Both the position numbers and the translations under genes were made by a program. A DNA stretch of 64,000 nt from JAEUMD01 sp044222395 (GTDB taxonomy: Bacteria; Pseudomonadota; Alphaproteobacteria; Rhizobiales; Hyphomicrobiaceae): NCBI GenBank assembly GCA_044222395.1, contig JBGANK010000014.1, positions 8,616-72,615 of the forward strand, in the 5' to 3' direction. Numbering within the stretch: position 1 is the stretch's first letter; the number at the start of each line of letters is the position of its first letter. The notes under the pieces were generated by a model. That model was not told the DNA's origin. It made no database searches and was given only the letters and a program-made list of their open reading frames with translations. This document shows positions 18,624 to 27,977 of this stretch, one piece after another.

Positions 18624-21404
18624 ATGCTGGCCGACATGGATAAGCCGCTCGAATTGTCCGCACCCTATTTCGACCCGCGTGCGCTGCGCCACGAGCTGGC
18701 GGCACTGGCGCAATCCGCACCTGCCGCGCCGGAGGCGCGCGGCCAGGTTCTCGATCGCTTGAAGCAGATCGTTGCCGATGCGCGTACGGCAGCGCAGACC
18801 GGCCTCAACGCGGACGGCAACGGGCGGCGCTGCGCCGCCGGGCTTTCCGTCTTTCAGGACGAGTTGATCCGGCTGATTTTCGACTACATCACCACGCATA
18901 TTTATCGCGCTACGAATCCGTCCGAGGCCGAGCGCATGGCGATCGTGGCGACCGGCGGCTACGGTCGCGGCCTGCTCGCTCCGGGTTCCGACATCGACCT
19001 GCTGTTCCTGCTTCCCTACAAGCAGACGCCGTGGGGCGAGAGCGTCGCCGAATACATGCTCTACCTGCTCTGGGATCTGGGCTTCAAGGTCGGCCACGCC
19101 ACGCGCAACGTCGACCAGTGTGTCAAGCTGTCGAAAGCCGATCTGACGATCCGCACCGCGATCCTGGACAGCCGCTTCATTCTCGGTGACGCCCAGCTGT
19201 TTGCCGAGCTTGAGCAGCGCTTCCGCTCGGAGGTCGTGCGCAATACCGCACGCGCTTTCATCGATGCGAAGATGCAGGAGCGCGACGATCGCCACAAGCG
19301 CTCTGGCGAGTCACGTTACCGCGTCGAGCCCAACATCAAGGACGGCAAGGGCGGATTGCGCGATCTCCACACTCTGCACTGGATGTCGAAGTACCTCTAC
19401 AACGAAGGCGTCGGTCCGGCGATGGTATCGGCGGGGATATTCACCGCGGACGAGGTGCACACTTTCGAGAAGTGCGAGGATTTCCTCTGGACGGTTCGCT
19501 GCTACTTGCACTTTCTCACCGGGCGGCCCGTCGAGCGATTGTCGTTCGACGTCCAGGTGCCGATGGCCGAGCGCTTAGGCTACAAGCGGCACGGCGGTTT
19601 GCACGCCGTCGAGCGCTTCATGAAGCACTACTTCCTGGTCGCAAAGGATGTCGGCGATCTGACGACCATTCTCTGCAACACGCTTGAGATCCAGCAGCTC
19701 AAGACATCGCCGGGTCTCAACCGTCTCTTGAACCCGTTGTCCTGGCGGACGCGGCGCGAGGTGCGCCAGCGCACCGACTTCAAGATCGAGAACGATCGCA
19801 TCAATGTCCGCGACAAGGAGGTCTTCAAGCGCGATCCCATCAATATCATCCGCTTCTTCGCCCAGGCGGAGCATACAGATACTTATCTGCACCCCGACGC
19901 ATTGCGCCTCATCCGCAGTTCCCTGTCCAGCGTCAACCACTCGCTGCAGGCTGACCCGGAGGCGAACCGAATTTTCCTCGAGCTGCTGACCGGCCACGTC
20001 AATCCCGAGGACACGCTTCGCCGCATGAGCGAGGCGGGCGTGCTCGCGCGCTTCATTCCCGCCTACCGTCGCGTCGTCGGCATGATGCAGTTCAACATGT
20101 ACCACCACTTCACAGTGGACGAGCATCTCCTGCGCACGGTTGGCAAGCTGACCGAGATCGAGCGCGGCGTCTCGGTCGGCGAATTGCCCTTGTCGACGGA
20201 AATCATCAAGACGATCAAGAACAGGCGCGCGCTGTTCGTAGCGGCTTTCCTGCACGACATCGGCAAGGGTCGCAGCGAGGACCATTCCATCGTCGGCGCC
20301 CGCATCGCGCGCGATCTGTGTCCGCGGTTGGGCCTGTCGAAGTCGGAGACCGAGACGGTCGTGTGGCTGATCGAGCAGCACCTGACCATGAGCAACATCG
20401 CTCAGAGCCGCGACATCACCGACCCCAAGACGATTCGCGATTTCTCCGAGATCGTGCAGAGCATCGAGCGCCTAAAGTTGCTGCTGTTGTTGACGGTTGC
20501 CGACATACGCGCCGTCGGCCCCGGTACATGGAACGGCTGGAAGGGCCAGCTGTTGCGCACGCTCTATTACGAGACCGAGGCGGTCCTGACCGGCGGACAC
20601 GGTGGATCCGGCCGCACCCAGCAGATCACCGAGGCCAAGGAAACGCTGAAGCTGGCGCTCCCCGATCTCGATCCCAATTTCGTTGCCGAGCACCTTGAGC
20701 GCTTCTATCCCGACTACTGGCTGCGGTTCGATACGCGCCAGCACGTCGAGCACGCGCACCTGATGCACAGTGCGAAGGCCAGGGACGCGAAGCTGATGAC
20801 GGACTTCCATAGCGATGCCTTCACGGCGATTACTGAGCTGACCGTCTTCGCCCCCAATCACCCGCGGCTCTTGGCGCTGTTCGCCGGCGCATGCGCAGCA
20901 GCCGGCGCCAACATCATGGGCGCTCACATCACCACGACGCGCGACGGCTTCGCCCTCGACACGTTCCTCCTGCAACGAGAGTTGCCGGACGATGCCGACG
21001 AGAACCGCCGCGCCGGTCGCATCGGCGCGACCATCGAGAAGCTCCTGAAAGGCGAGGCGCGCCTGAAGACGCTGCTGGAAAAGCGCCGGCCGCAGGAGCG
21101 CCGCGTCGAGGCATTCTCCGTCGCGCCCGACGTCGTCATCGACAATTCTTTGTCCGACCAGTTCACGGTGATCGAGGTCGCCGGCCGCGATCGCCCCGGC
21201 CTGCTCTACGACCTGACGAGCGCACTCTCCGATCTCAACCTCGACATCTCCTCCGCGCACATCACGACCTTCGGTGAGAAAGCTGTCGATGCCTTCTACG
21301 TCACCGACCTCACGTCCAAGAAGATCGTCAGCGAGCAGCGCCAGAAGGTGATCGAGAAGACCTTGTGCGCGGTTCTGCACGGTCCTGGCGCCGAATCGGC
21401 GTAG
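18624..21404 (+). CDS. glnD: Bifunctional [protein-PII] uridylyltransferase/uridylyl-removing enzyme
   Basis: A 926-residue GlnD, the glutamine sensor that adds UMP to PII proteins when nitrogen is short and removes it when glutamine is plentiful. The nucleotidyltransferase domain carries GGYGRGLLAPGSDIDLLFLLPY (about 111-132, with the two catalytic Asp). A GlnD-specific linker contains VEPNIKDGKGGLRDLHTL. The HD hydrolase domain has AAFLHDIGKGRSEDHS at about 540-555. Two ACT domains follow at about 738 and 848 (second: FTVIEVAGRDRPGLLYDLTSAL), which bind glutamine. All expected active-site motifs are present. ATG 18624 was preferred (GGAG about 11 bases upstream) over a TTG at 18594. Convergent with the next gene, 40 bases apart. 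Confidence 0.97.
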   Translation: MLADMDKPLELSAPYFDPRALRHELAALAQSAPAAPEARGQVLDRLKQIVADARTAAQTGLNADGNGRRCAAGLSVFQDELIRLIFDYITTHIYRATNPSEAERMAIVATGGYGRGLLAPGSDIDLLFLLPYKQTPWGESVAEYMLYLLWDLGFKVGHATRNVDQCVKLSKADLTIRTAILDSRFILGDAQLFAELEQRFRSEVVRNTARAFIDAKMQERDDRHKRSGESRYRVEPNIKDGKGGLRDLHTLHWMSKYLYNEGVGPAMVSAGIFTADEVHTFEKCEDFLWTVRCYLHFLTGRPVERLSFDVQVPMAERLGYKRHGGLHAVERFMKHYFLVAKDVGDLTTILCNTLEIQQLKTSPGLNRLLNPLSWRTRREVRQRTDFKIENDRINVRDKEVFKRDPINIIRFFAQAEHTDTYLHPDALRLIRSSLSSVNHSLQADPEANRIFLELLTGHVNPEDTLRRMSEAGVLARFIPAYRRVVGMMQFNMYHHFTVDEHLLRTVGKLTEIERGVSVGELPLSTEIIKTIKNRRALFVAAFLHDIGKGRSEDHSIVGARIARDLCPRLGLSKSETETVVWLIEQHLTMSNIAQSRDITDPKTIRDFSEIVQSIERLKLLLLLTVADIRAVGPGTWNGWKGQLLRTLYYETEAVLTGGHGGSGRTQQITEAKETLKLALPDLDPNFVAEHLERFYPDYWLRFDTRQHVEHAHLMHSAKARDAKLMTDFHSDAFTAITELTVFAPNHPRLLALFAGACAAAGANIMGAHITTTRDGFALDTFLLQRELPDDADENRRAGRIGATIEKLLKGEARLKTLLEKRRPQERRVEAFSVAPDVVIDNSLSDQFTVIEVAGRDRPGLLYDLTSALSDLNLDISSAHITTFGEKAVDAFYVTDLTSKKIVSEQRQKVIEKTLCAVLHGPGAESA

Positions 21405-21444
21405 CCGGCGCGCGAACGCTTCGTCAAAGGCGCAGCGTGCGCCT

Positions 21445-22737
21445 TCAGTTCGCCGCAGGCAGGTACTCAACCTTGTCGCCGAGGACGCGCAGATCCGGAT
21501 CGACATCCTCGAACGACAGCTTGGGCGCAATCCAGCGGACCAGCGGTCCGATGATGCCGCCGGTGTACTTGCAGTAGACCCACGAGCGCCTGAGCTTGCA
21601 GCCCAGCCGCAGTTTAACTGCATACGTGGTCTGCCCGGTCTGCAAGTTCGCGATCCCGTTCTCGATGCAGAATCGCACGACCGTCATCCAGTTGACGAAG
21701 TAGAGATTGCGTGACCGCGCCACCTCGTAATCCATGCCGACGAACTTGCCGATCACCTTGTCCTTCTCGACCAGGATCAGGTTGAAACTAACGAGGCGTC
21801 CGTCGAGGCGGGTCAGCATCACCCTTGCCTTGCCGTTCGACTTGGCCATCACCTCGCGGAAATAGGCCTCTGGCACCTCGTCGAACGCCTCATAGCTTGC
21901 CTTGCGGTTGGCGCGTGTTGCGCGGTAGAGCGCGATGATTTCCTCGTAGACGTCATCGACGTTGTCACGGAATTCGATCTGCAGATCCTTGGCCTGCTTC
22001 AGCTTGCGGCGGATATCCTTGCGCAGGTTCGCCGACAGGCTCGCGATATAGTCGTCGAAGGTGCTGTAGGGCAGCGGCAGCATCGCCACAGGCAGCGATG
22101 CCAGCCGCGCAAAGCCGAAGGCATTGAAGGATGCGCCGACGCTTTCGGCATCTGAGTCTCGGACATCCTTGAGCGCCAGGATCTTGATACCATTCGCCTT
22201 TGCATTGCCCTCCAGGGCGTGCAGCAGGGCGCCGGTCGCACGCGCGCGCTGCTCGTCGCCAAGCGTCGGATCAATGCCGATCGGGCACTCCTCGGTCATC
22301 GGCGAGCCGAGGCCCAGTACAGGAATCTTGATCAGGCGAGGTGCGTGCATTGCCAGCCAGTCCCCGATCCGCTTCATCGCCTGCGGCAGCGTCATGTCGA
22401 GTCGGTAGTCGAGCTGGAACACCGGCGCCGCGGCGATCAGACGTCCGTTGTCGTAGGCGGCGACTGCAGAGAACGTGAAGTGCGTCGAACCCGACAGCTC
22501 GCAGCCGCGGAAGTAGCCCCAATCCTCCGCGGCGCCGGGAAACAGCCGGTTCCAGGCATCCTCGGCAATCTCGGTGATGCTCTCGTGATGACGAATCGAG
22601 AAGCCGTCATGCGTCATCGGCATCGCCGTTTCCCGCGCGCGTCGCCGCAGTCCGGGTGCGTTGGTAAGATCGAGCGCAGGCATCAGGCGCGGCGCGTCAG
22701 CTGACAGATGGGCGGTAGCCTGGGTCATCTCGGTCAT
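21445..22737 (-). CDS. FemAB-like GNAT protein (peptidoglycan biosynthesis/recognition family)
   Basis: A 430-residue protein of the DUF482/FemAB-like acyltransferase family (PF04339 type). Recognisable pieces are an N-terminal WNRLFPGAAEDWGYFRGCELSG block (about 59-80) and YDNGRLIAAAPVFQLDY. A central VAMLPLPYSTFDDYIASLS precedes a basic stretch NLRKDIRRKLKQAKDL. The C-terminal GNAT-like half has GRLVSFNLILVEKDKVIGKFVGMDYEVARSRNLYFVNW and NLQTGQTTYAVKLRLGCKLRRSWVY. Family members are presumed to transfer amino acids or acyl groups using aminoacyl-tRNA or acyl-CoA; the substrate here is unknown. ATG 22737 or ATG 22728 may be used; the latter has GAGGG nine bases upstream. It is divergent from the FAD oxidoreductase. 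Confidence 0.8.
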   Translation of the reverse strand: MTEMTQATAHLSADAPRLMPALDLTNAPGLRRRARETAMPMTHDGFSIRHHESITEIAEDAWNRLFPGAAEDWGYFRGCELSGSTHFTFSAVAAYDNGRLIAAAPVFQLDYRLDMTLPQAMKRIGDWLAMHAPRLIKIPVLGLGSPMTEECPIGIDPTLGDEQRARATGALLHALEGNAKANGIKILALKDVRDSDAESVGASFNAFGFARLASLPVAMLPLPYSTFDDYIASLSANLRKDIRRKLKQAKDLQIEFRDNVDDVYEEIIALYRATRANRKASYEAFDEVPEAYFREVMAKSNGKARVMLTRLDGRLVSFNLILVEKDKVIGKFVGMDYEVARSRNLYFVNWMTVVRFCIENGIANLQTGQTTYAVKLRLGCKLRRSWVYCKYTGGIIGPLVRWIAPKLSFEDVDPDLRVLGDKVEYLPAAN

Positions 22738-22933
22738 CCCTCGTTTACCTTTCCGGTTCGCCGGCGAACGCTGTGATCCATCCGGCCATCGCAACTCCAT
22801 GCCGTCATAAATCGTCGATCGGCACGCCCGCCGCAGTTCCCGTTGGAACAGTTCCCCGGGAAACAGCGCCGCCGTCGCCGCGCGCTTAACGTTTGGCAAT
22901 CGAATTGAGCTGCAGCCCAACCGGAGCCGTTCC

Positions 22934-24328
22934 ATGATCGCCATCGCCAACCCCAGGACGTCGTCCGAGATCGAACCGGCGCCGGGTCCGCACGCCGAGA
23001 TTGGCCATCGCGTCGAGCGCAGCTACTGGCAGCGCATCGGTGCCATGCCGAAAGCCACAACGAGTGGCGAGCTGCCCGCTCGTGCCCAATACGTCATCAT
23101 CGGCGGAGGTCTCGCCGGCCTCTCGACCGCATTGCGCATGAAGGAGATGGCACCCGATGCCGACATCGTCCTGCTCGAGGCCAAGTCGGTTGGCTACGGC
23201 GCCAGCGGCCGCAACGGCGGTCTGATTTCGCCGCTGCCGGCTCCAGTATGGCTCGCGACAGCGCTCCACGATGACGCTCACAGCCGCGCGCTGCGCCTGC
23301 TCAATCGCAAGGTTGGCGAGGCGGCAGTCTGGGCAAGCAAGCTGGCTCCCGATGCAGAAGTCACGGGCACCGCGCTCGCGCTGGAGGCAAAGGGCAGCAT
23401 CACCGATGCGGGTCTCGCGCACGTCGGTCGCACATTGCGTCATGCTGGCATCGAACATCGCTTCCCGGTCGGCGAATTGAATGACGGACCGCGCGCTCTT
23501 CATCTCGCCGCCTACACGGTCAATCCCTATAAGCTCGTACGCGGTCTCGCCGCCGCGGCCCGCGCACGCGGAATTTCGATCATCGAGGGCGCGCCGGTGC
23601 GGGAAATCGAGGAGCATCACGAAGGCGGCGCCACGATCCTCCTTCGCGATGGCCGCCGCATCGATGCCGCGACAGTGGTCCTCGCCACCAACGCCTATAC
23701 GCCCTCGATTGCCATGCGCGAGCCCGCGCGTGCCAGGGTCGTGCACAACTACATGCTGGCGACCGAGCTGCTACCGCCGCGGACGCTCAAGCGTTTGACG
23801 GAAGCCGGTCAGGCGTCCGGCCAGTTCGTCGTAGAGCTCAACGCCGCCTACGTCTTCTATCGCGTGCATGACGGCCGGCTCGTATTCGGCGGCATCGAGA
23901 AGCTGCAGGACGCCAACGCCGGCGATCTCGACGTGCCCACCGTGGTCATGCGTGGACTTCGCAAGCATCTGGCTCAGACCCTGGCGGGCTCGCCGTTGCC
24001 GCCGATCGCGGAGGCCTGGGGCGGCCGCTTCCACATGACGGCAACCGATCTGCCCATCATCCGCCGCTCAGCCGTATCGCCGTCGATCGTGCTCAACATT
24101 GGCTACGGCGGTACCGGCGTCGCGCTCACCTTGTCGCTGGCTCCCGTCGTCGCCGCCATCGCCCTTGGCCGCGACATTGCAGATCGCGAGCTTGCCGAAA
24201 TCTACGCGACCATGCGCAATACGCGCGTGCCCATCGTTGGGGCATTGCGGTTCGCCGCTGGCGTCGTCGCAACCTGCATTTCGGAGCGCTTTGCGCGGCA
24301 GCCCGGCCACGCAGGCGAGGTCGCGTGA
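22934..24328 (+). CDS. FAD-dependent amine/amino-acid oxidoreductase (DAO family)
   Basis: A 464-residue DAO-family (PF01266) flavoenzyme. The Rossmann motif YVIIGGGLAGLSTALRMKE at about 53-71 is followed by the acidic end of the ADP site (IVLLEAK) and the family motif GASGRNGGLISP (about 88-99). Near the C terminus are RFHMTATDLPIIRR and NIGYGGTGVALTLSL, the second FAD contact. It resembles gamma-glutamylputrescine oxidase (PuuB) and related amine oxidases of rhizobia, but no other putrescine genes are nearby, so the substrate is open. The first 50 residues are poorly conserved and the true start could be later. It precedes murJ by 58 bases on the same strand. Confidence 0.88.
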   Translation: MIAIANPRTSSEIEPAPGPHAEIGHRVERSYWQRIGAMPKATTSGELPARAQYVIIGGGLAGLSTALRMKEMAPDADIVLLEAKSVGYGASGRNGGLISPLPAPVWLATALHDDAHSRALRLLNRKVGEAAVWASKLAPDAEVTGTALALEAKGSITDAGLAHVGRTLRHAGIEHRFPVGELNDGPRALHLAAYTVNPYKLVRGLAAAARARGISIIEGAPVREIEEHHEGGATILLRDGRRIDAATVVLATNAYTPSIAMREPARARVVHNYMLATELLPPRTLKRLTEAGQASGQFVVELNAAYVFYRVHDGRLVFGGIEKLQDANAGDLDVPTVVMRGLRKHLAQTLAGSPLPPIAEAWGGRFHMTATDLPIIRRSAVSPSIVLNIGYGGTGVALTLSLAPVVAAIALGRDIADRELAEIYATMRNTRVPIVGALRFAAGVVATCISERFARQPGHAGEVA

Positions 24329-24386
24329 CAAGCGTATCGCGCCCGGCCTTGCCAGCGTGAGGCGGCTCGGATAACTCCTCTGCCTC

Positions 24387-25964
24387 ATGAAACTCTACAA
24401 AGCCTTCGCCACCGTCGGCGGCCTGACCATGGTGAGCCGCGTTCTCGGCTTCGTGCGCGACATCCTGATCGCCAGGGCGTTGGGTTCGGGCGCGGTGGCG
24501 GACGCCTTCTTTGTCGCCTTCCGCTTTCCCAATCTGTTCCGCCGCCTGTTCGGCGAAGGCGCGTTCAATTCGGCCTTCGTTCCGCTCTTCGCCAAGCGCC
24601 TGGAAGGAGAAGGTGAGGCCGGCGCCAAGGCGTTCGCCGAAGAGGCGATGTCCGGCCTGCTCCTGGTGCTCATGATCGTCTCGGCCATCGCCATGCTGGC
24701 AATGCCATGGCTGATGATGGTGCTGGCTCCGGGCTTCATCTCCGATCCGCAGAAGTACCAGCTGGCCGTCAACCTCACGCAGATCGCCTTTCCCTACCTG
24801 ACATGCATGTCGCTCGCCGCGCTGTTGTCGGGCGTGCTGAATTCCATGCACCGCTTCTGGGCGGCAGCCGCCGCGCCGATCCTGCTCAACGTGGTGCTCA
24901 TCTCCGCGATCACCTTGGCCATCCTGCTCGGCTACGCGAATCGGCCTGAGGCGGGCTACGTGCTGGCGATCGGCGTCTTCGTCGCGGGCATTGCCCAGCT
25001 TGCCATGCTCTGGTTTGCCGTCAACAGCACAGGCCTTGATTTGCGCATAGTCCGCCCGCGCTACACCGAAGGTGTTAAGCGGCTGGTCGAGCTTGGCATC
25101 CCCGGCCTCGTCTCCGGCGGCATCACGCAGATCAACATCGTCGTCGGCACCATCATCGCCTCTCTGCAGGCGGGCGCCGTCTCCTATCTCTACTACGCAG
25201 ACCGCCTCTATCAGCTTCCTCTCGGCATTGTCGGCGTCGCCGTCGGTGTCGTCCTTCTACCCGATCTTTCGCGCCGCCTGCGCGCGGGCGATCGCGCCGC
25301 CGCGATGGATAGCCAGAACCGCTCGCTTGAGTTCGCGCTGCTGCTGACACTGCCCGCTGCTGTTGCGCTCACCGTTGCCGCCGAGCCGATCGTTCGCGTG
25401 CTCTTCGAGCGCGGCGCCTTCCTTCCCGAGGACACGCACAGAACGACCTATGCTCTCATAGCCTTCGCGCTCGGCTTGCCGGCCTTCGTCTTGATCAAGG
25501 TGTTCCAGCCCGCGTTTTTCGCGCGCGAGGATACCAAGACTCCGATGTATTACGCGGCGATCAATCTTGCCGTGAACGTCATCGGTTCCATCGTGCTGTT
25601 TTTCCTGTTCCGGCATTTCGGTCTGATGCCGCACGTCGGCATTGCTGTTGCGACATCGCTGGCCGGTTGGATCAACGCCGTGCTGCTGTTTGCCACCCTA
25701 CGCCGCTACGGCGATTTCGAAAGCGATCGGCGTCTCGCCCGTAATCTGCCGCTCATCCTCGTCGCCAGCCTGGTCATGGGTACCGTTGTCTATTTCGTTA
25801 CCCGGTGGCTTGCCCCGCAGATGGCAAGCAGTGCTCCGCTCCCGGTCAAGGTCGCATCGCTTTCGGCCGTTGTCGCCGCCGGAGCGACCGTGTTCGCACT
25901 GATCGTCATCGGCTCCGGCGTGCTGAGGCTCGATCAGCTGCGCCGGTTCGTCAGGCGCGGTTGA
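24387..25964 (+). CDS. murJ: Lipid II flippase MurJ
   Basis: A 525-residue polytopic membrane protein of the MVF/MOP family, about 14 predicted helices. The N terminus GGLTMVSRVLGFVRDILIARALGSGAVADAFFVAFRFPNLFRRLFGEGAFNSAFVPLF is the MurJ signature, with the conserved Arg residues lining the lipid II cavity (positions about 18, 24 and 52). A later motif YYADRLYQLPLGIVGVAVGVVLLPDLSRR (about 270-298) is also typical. It moves lipid-linked peptidoglycan precursor across the inner membrane. The start lacks a strong ribosome site. trpS follows after about 90 bases; the spacer contains the palindrome CGCAAGGCCTTGCG without a T-run. Confidence 0.96.
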   Translation: MKLYKAFATVGGLTMVSRVLGFVRDILIARALGSGAVADAFFVAFRFPNLFRRLFGEGAFNSAFVPLFAKRLEGEGEAGAKAFAEEAMSGLLLVLMIVSAIAMLAMPWLMMVLAPGFISDPQKYQLAVNLTQIAFPYLTCMSLAALLSGVLNSMHRFWAAAAAPILLNVVLISAITLAILLGYANRPEAGYVLAIGVFVAGIAQLAMLWFAVNSTGLDLRIVRPRYTEGVKRLVELGIPGLVSGGITQINIVVGTIIASLQAGAVSYLYYADRLYQLPLGIVGVAVGVVLLPDLSRRLRAGDRAAAMDSQNRSLEFALLLTLPAAVALTVAAEPIVRVLFERGAFLPEDTHRTTYALIAFALGLPAFVLIKVFQPAFFAREDTKTPMYYAAINLAVNVIGSIVLFFLFRHFGLMPHVGIAVATSLAGWINAVLLFATLRRYGDFESDRRLARNLPLILVASLVMGTVVYFVTRWLAPQMASSAPLPVKVASLSAVVAAGATVFALIVIGSGVLRLDQLRRFVRRG

Positions 25965-26056
25965 GGTTCGCCCGCTTGCTTGAACAATGATCGCAAGGCC
26001 TTGCGTCAGGCGCCCGTGCGCGCGATAACGCCTGCCGGTTGATGGGAATCGTATCG

Positions 26057-27103
26057 ATGCAGAGCAAGCAGATAAAAGAGCGTGTTTTCTCCGGCATGCA
26101 GCCGACCGGCAGCCTGCACCTGGGCAACTACCTGGGCGCCATGCTGCAATGGATCGAGCTGCAGAAGACGCACGAGTGCATATATTGCGTCGTCGACCTG
26201 CACGCCATCACGGTGTGGCAGGAGCCAGAGGAACTGCGTCGCGCCATTCGTCAGGTCACGGCGGCCTACATCGCATCGGGTCTCGATCCGAAACGGAGCA
26301 TCCTGTTCAACCAGAGCCAAGTCGCTGCGCACGCCGAGCTCGCCTGGATCTTCAACTGCGTCGCACGTTTGGGCTGGCTCAATCGCATGACCCAGTTCAA
26401 GGAGAAGGCAGGCAAGGATCGCGAGAACGCGTCGGTGGGGCTGTATGCCTATCCGAACCTGATGGCCGCCGATATCCTCGCCTATAAGGGGACGCACGTT
26501 CCCGTCGGCGAGGATCAGAAGCAGCATCTCGAGTTGGCGCGTGACATCGCGCAGAAGTTCAACAATGACTTCAAGTCCGAGATCGAGCGCATCGGCTATG
26601 CCGACGGCATCTTCTTTCCGCAGCCAGAGCCCGTCATCACCGGTCCGGCCACGCGCGTCATGAGCCTGCGCGACGGCACCAAGAAAATGTCGAAGTCCGA
26701 TCCATCCGACCTGAGTCGCATTAATCTCACCGACGATTCCGACACGATTGCCCGCAAGGTGCAAAAGGCCAAGACCGATCCCGAGCCGCTACCCTCCGAG
26801 CCTGCTGGATTGAAAGGACGGCCCGAGGCGGAAAACCTTGTCGGCATTCACGCAGCATTGGTCGGTCAATCGGTCGAGAAGGTGCTTGCCGAATACGGCG
26901 GCGCACAGTTCTCGTCCTTCAAGAAGGCGCTCGCCGATGCCGCTGTCGCACGCCTTGCGCCGATCGCGGCCGAAACCTCGCGCATGATGCACGATCCCGC
27001 CGGTATCGACCGCATCCTTGCCGATGGCGCCGCGCGCGCACGCGCCCTGGCCGAGCCGATCATGAATGAGGTGAAGGAAATCGTTGGCTTCATCCGGTCT
27101 TGA
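26057..27103 (+). CDS. trpS: Tryptophanyl-tRNA synthetase
   Basis: A 348-residue class I synthetase. The HIGH-type motif reads HLGN in RVFSGMQPTGSLHLGNYLGA (His21-Asn24) and the KMSKS loop is intact as KKMSKSDPSD at about 209-218. Internal family blocks include YCVVDLHAIT, MAADILAYKGTHVPVGEDQKQHLELARDIA and SLRDGTKKMSKS. Length matches the bacterial type. It charges tRNA-Trp in the cytoplasm. ATG 26057 has GGGA nine bases upstream. An in-frame ATG at 26042 and a TTG at 26039 would add a few residues. It follows murJ on the same strand, the usual rhizobial neighbour. Confidence 0.97.
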   Translation: MQSKQIKERVFSGMQPTGSLHLGNYLGAMLQWIELQKTHECIYCVVDLHAITVWQEPEELRRAIRQVTAAYIASGLDPKRSILFNQSQVAAHAELAWIFNCVARLGWLNRMTQFKEKAGKDRENASVGLYAYPNLMAADILAYKGTHVPVGEDQKQHLELARDIAQKFNNDFKSEIERIGYADGIFFPQPEPVITGPATRVMSLRDGTKKMSKSDPSDLSRINLTDDSDTIARKVQKAKTDPEPLPSEPAGLKGRPEAENLVGIHAALVGQSVEKVLAEYGGAQFSSFKKALADAAVARLAPIAAETSRMMHDPAGIDRILADGAARARALAEPIMNEVKEIVGFIRS

Positions 27104-27217
27104 AGCGTTGGTGCTGGCGAGACCTGAAACGTCGCCGCGTGAAAGCACCATTTGCCGCAGGGCCAACCTCATCGACCAACCGAAATCGTATTGTCGCCTT
27201 GTGGCGCAAATGGCAGC

Positions 27218-27727
27218 ATGGATCCCATGAAACTACGTCGCAGCTTCGAAGCCGGTCACCGCCGCAAGTTCCTCCTGATTGTCGATGACAGTGCAGAGGT
27301 GGAGAGCGCGCTCTACTTCGCCGCCAGCCGCATCGAGCATTCCGGCGGCGTGATCGTAATGTGCTACGTCATCGAGCCGCAGGCCTTCCAGCACTGGATG
27401 GGCGTGCGCCAGGTGCAGCTCGAAGAGGAAAGCAACAAGGCTCGCGCACTGTTCCGCCTGTTCCGTCGCAAGTTGAACCTTGCCGGCTTCGAGACCGTCG
27501 AGACCGAGGAGGTGATCCGTGAAGGCAACAAGGCCGAGGAAATCATCAAGCTGATCGACGAGGACGAGGACGTTGCGCTGTTGGTGCTTGGGGCCTCCAT
27601 CGACACCAAGGGGCCTGGGCCGCTGGTCTCCTCGCTGGCTGCTGGCAGCAGGGCGGGAACCTTCCCCGTGCCGATCACCATCGTCCCGGGCAACCTTACG
27701 CTCGAACTGATCCGGTCGATGGCCTGA
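27218..27727 (+). CDS. Universal stress protein (UspA family)
   Basis: A 169-residue single Usp domain (PF00582). The start of the fold reads RKFLLIVDDSAEVESALYFAASRIEHSGGVIVMCYVIEP (about 14-52). The end has a nucleotide-binding-like run LVLGASIDTKGPGPLVSSLAAGSRAGTFPVPITIVPG, close to the usual G-2X-G-9X-G(S/T) pattern but with the spacing altered, so ATP binding is uncertain. ATG 27218 or ATG 27227 may be used. Its place between trpS and nfuA is a conserved rhizobial arrangement. Role inferred from family: stress or starvation survival. Confidence 0.88.
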   Translation: MDPMKLRRSFEAGHRRKFLLIVDDSAEVESALYFAASRIEHSGGVIVMCYVIEPQAFQHWMGVRQVQLEEESNKARALFRLFRRKLNLAGFETVETEEVIREGNKAEEIIKLIDEDEDVALLVLGASIDTKGPGPLVSSLAAGSRAGTFPVPITIVPGNLTLELIRSMA

Positions 27728-27850
27728 CCGCCCGGATGCGGAAATCAGCACACGTACGGTGGGCCGGCTGAGGCGGTCGCTGGCCACTTGTGCCACGGTT
27801 CGAAAATTGCGATCCGAAGACTCGACTTTCGATCAGCCATCGCCTACATC

Positions 27851-27867
27851 TTTGGAAAGATTCTAAA
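27851..27867 (+). promoter_or_regulatory. Candidate Irr box (ICE-like palindrome) upstream of nfuA
   Basis: The 17-base site TTTGGAAAGATTCTAAA has half-sites TTTGGAA and TTCTAAA around three bases. It differs at one position from the rhizobial Irr/ICE consensus as I recall it (TTTAGAA-N3-TTCTAAA). It lies 110 bases before nfuA, and an irr gene is present in the same window at 60562-61008. Binding is inference. Confidence 0.5.
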
Positions 27868-27977
27868 CTCGCTCAGCGAGCTTTCGCGGGTCTCGGACCC
27901 AGGCAGAGGCGGTGCGAGTTGCCCCCAACCCAGTGCCGCGGCACTTCGAATCGAACCACCAGCGAGGGTGAGAATTC

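Noticed and set aside
25990..26006. Terminator after murJ
   Set aside because: The palindrome CGCAAGGCCTTGCG has almost no loop and no following T-run.
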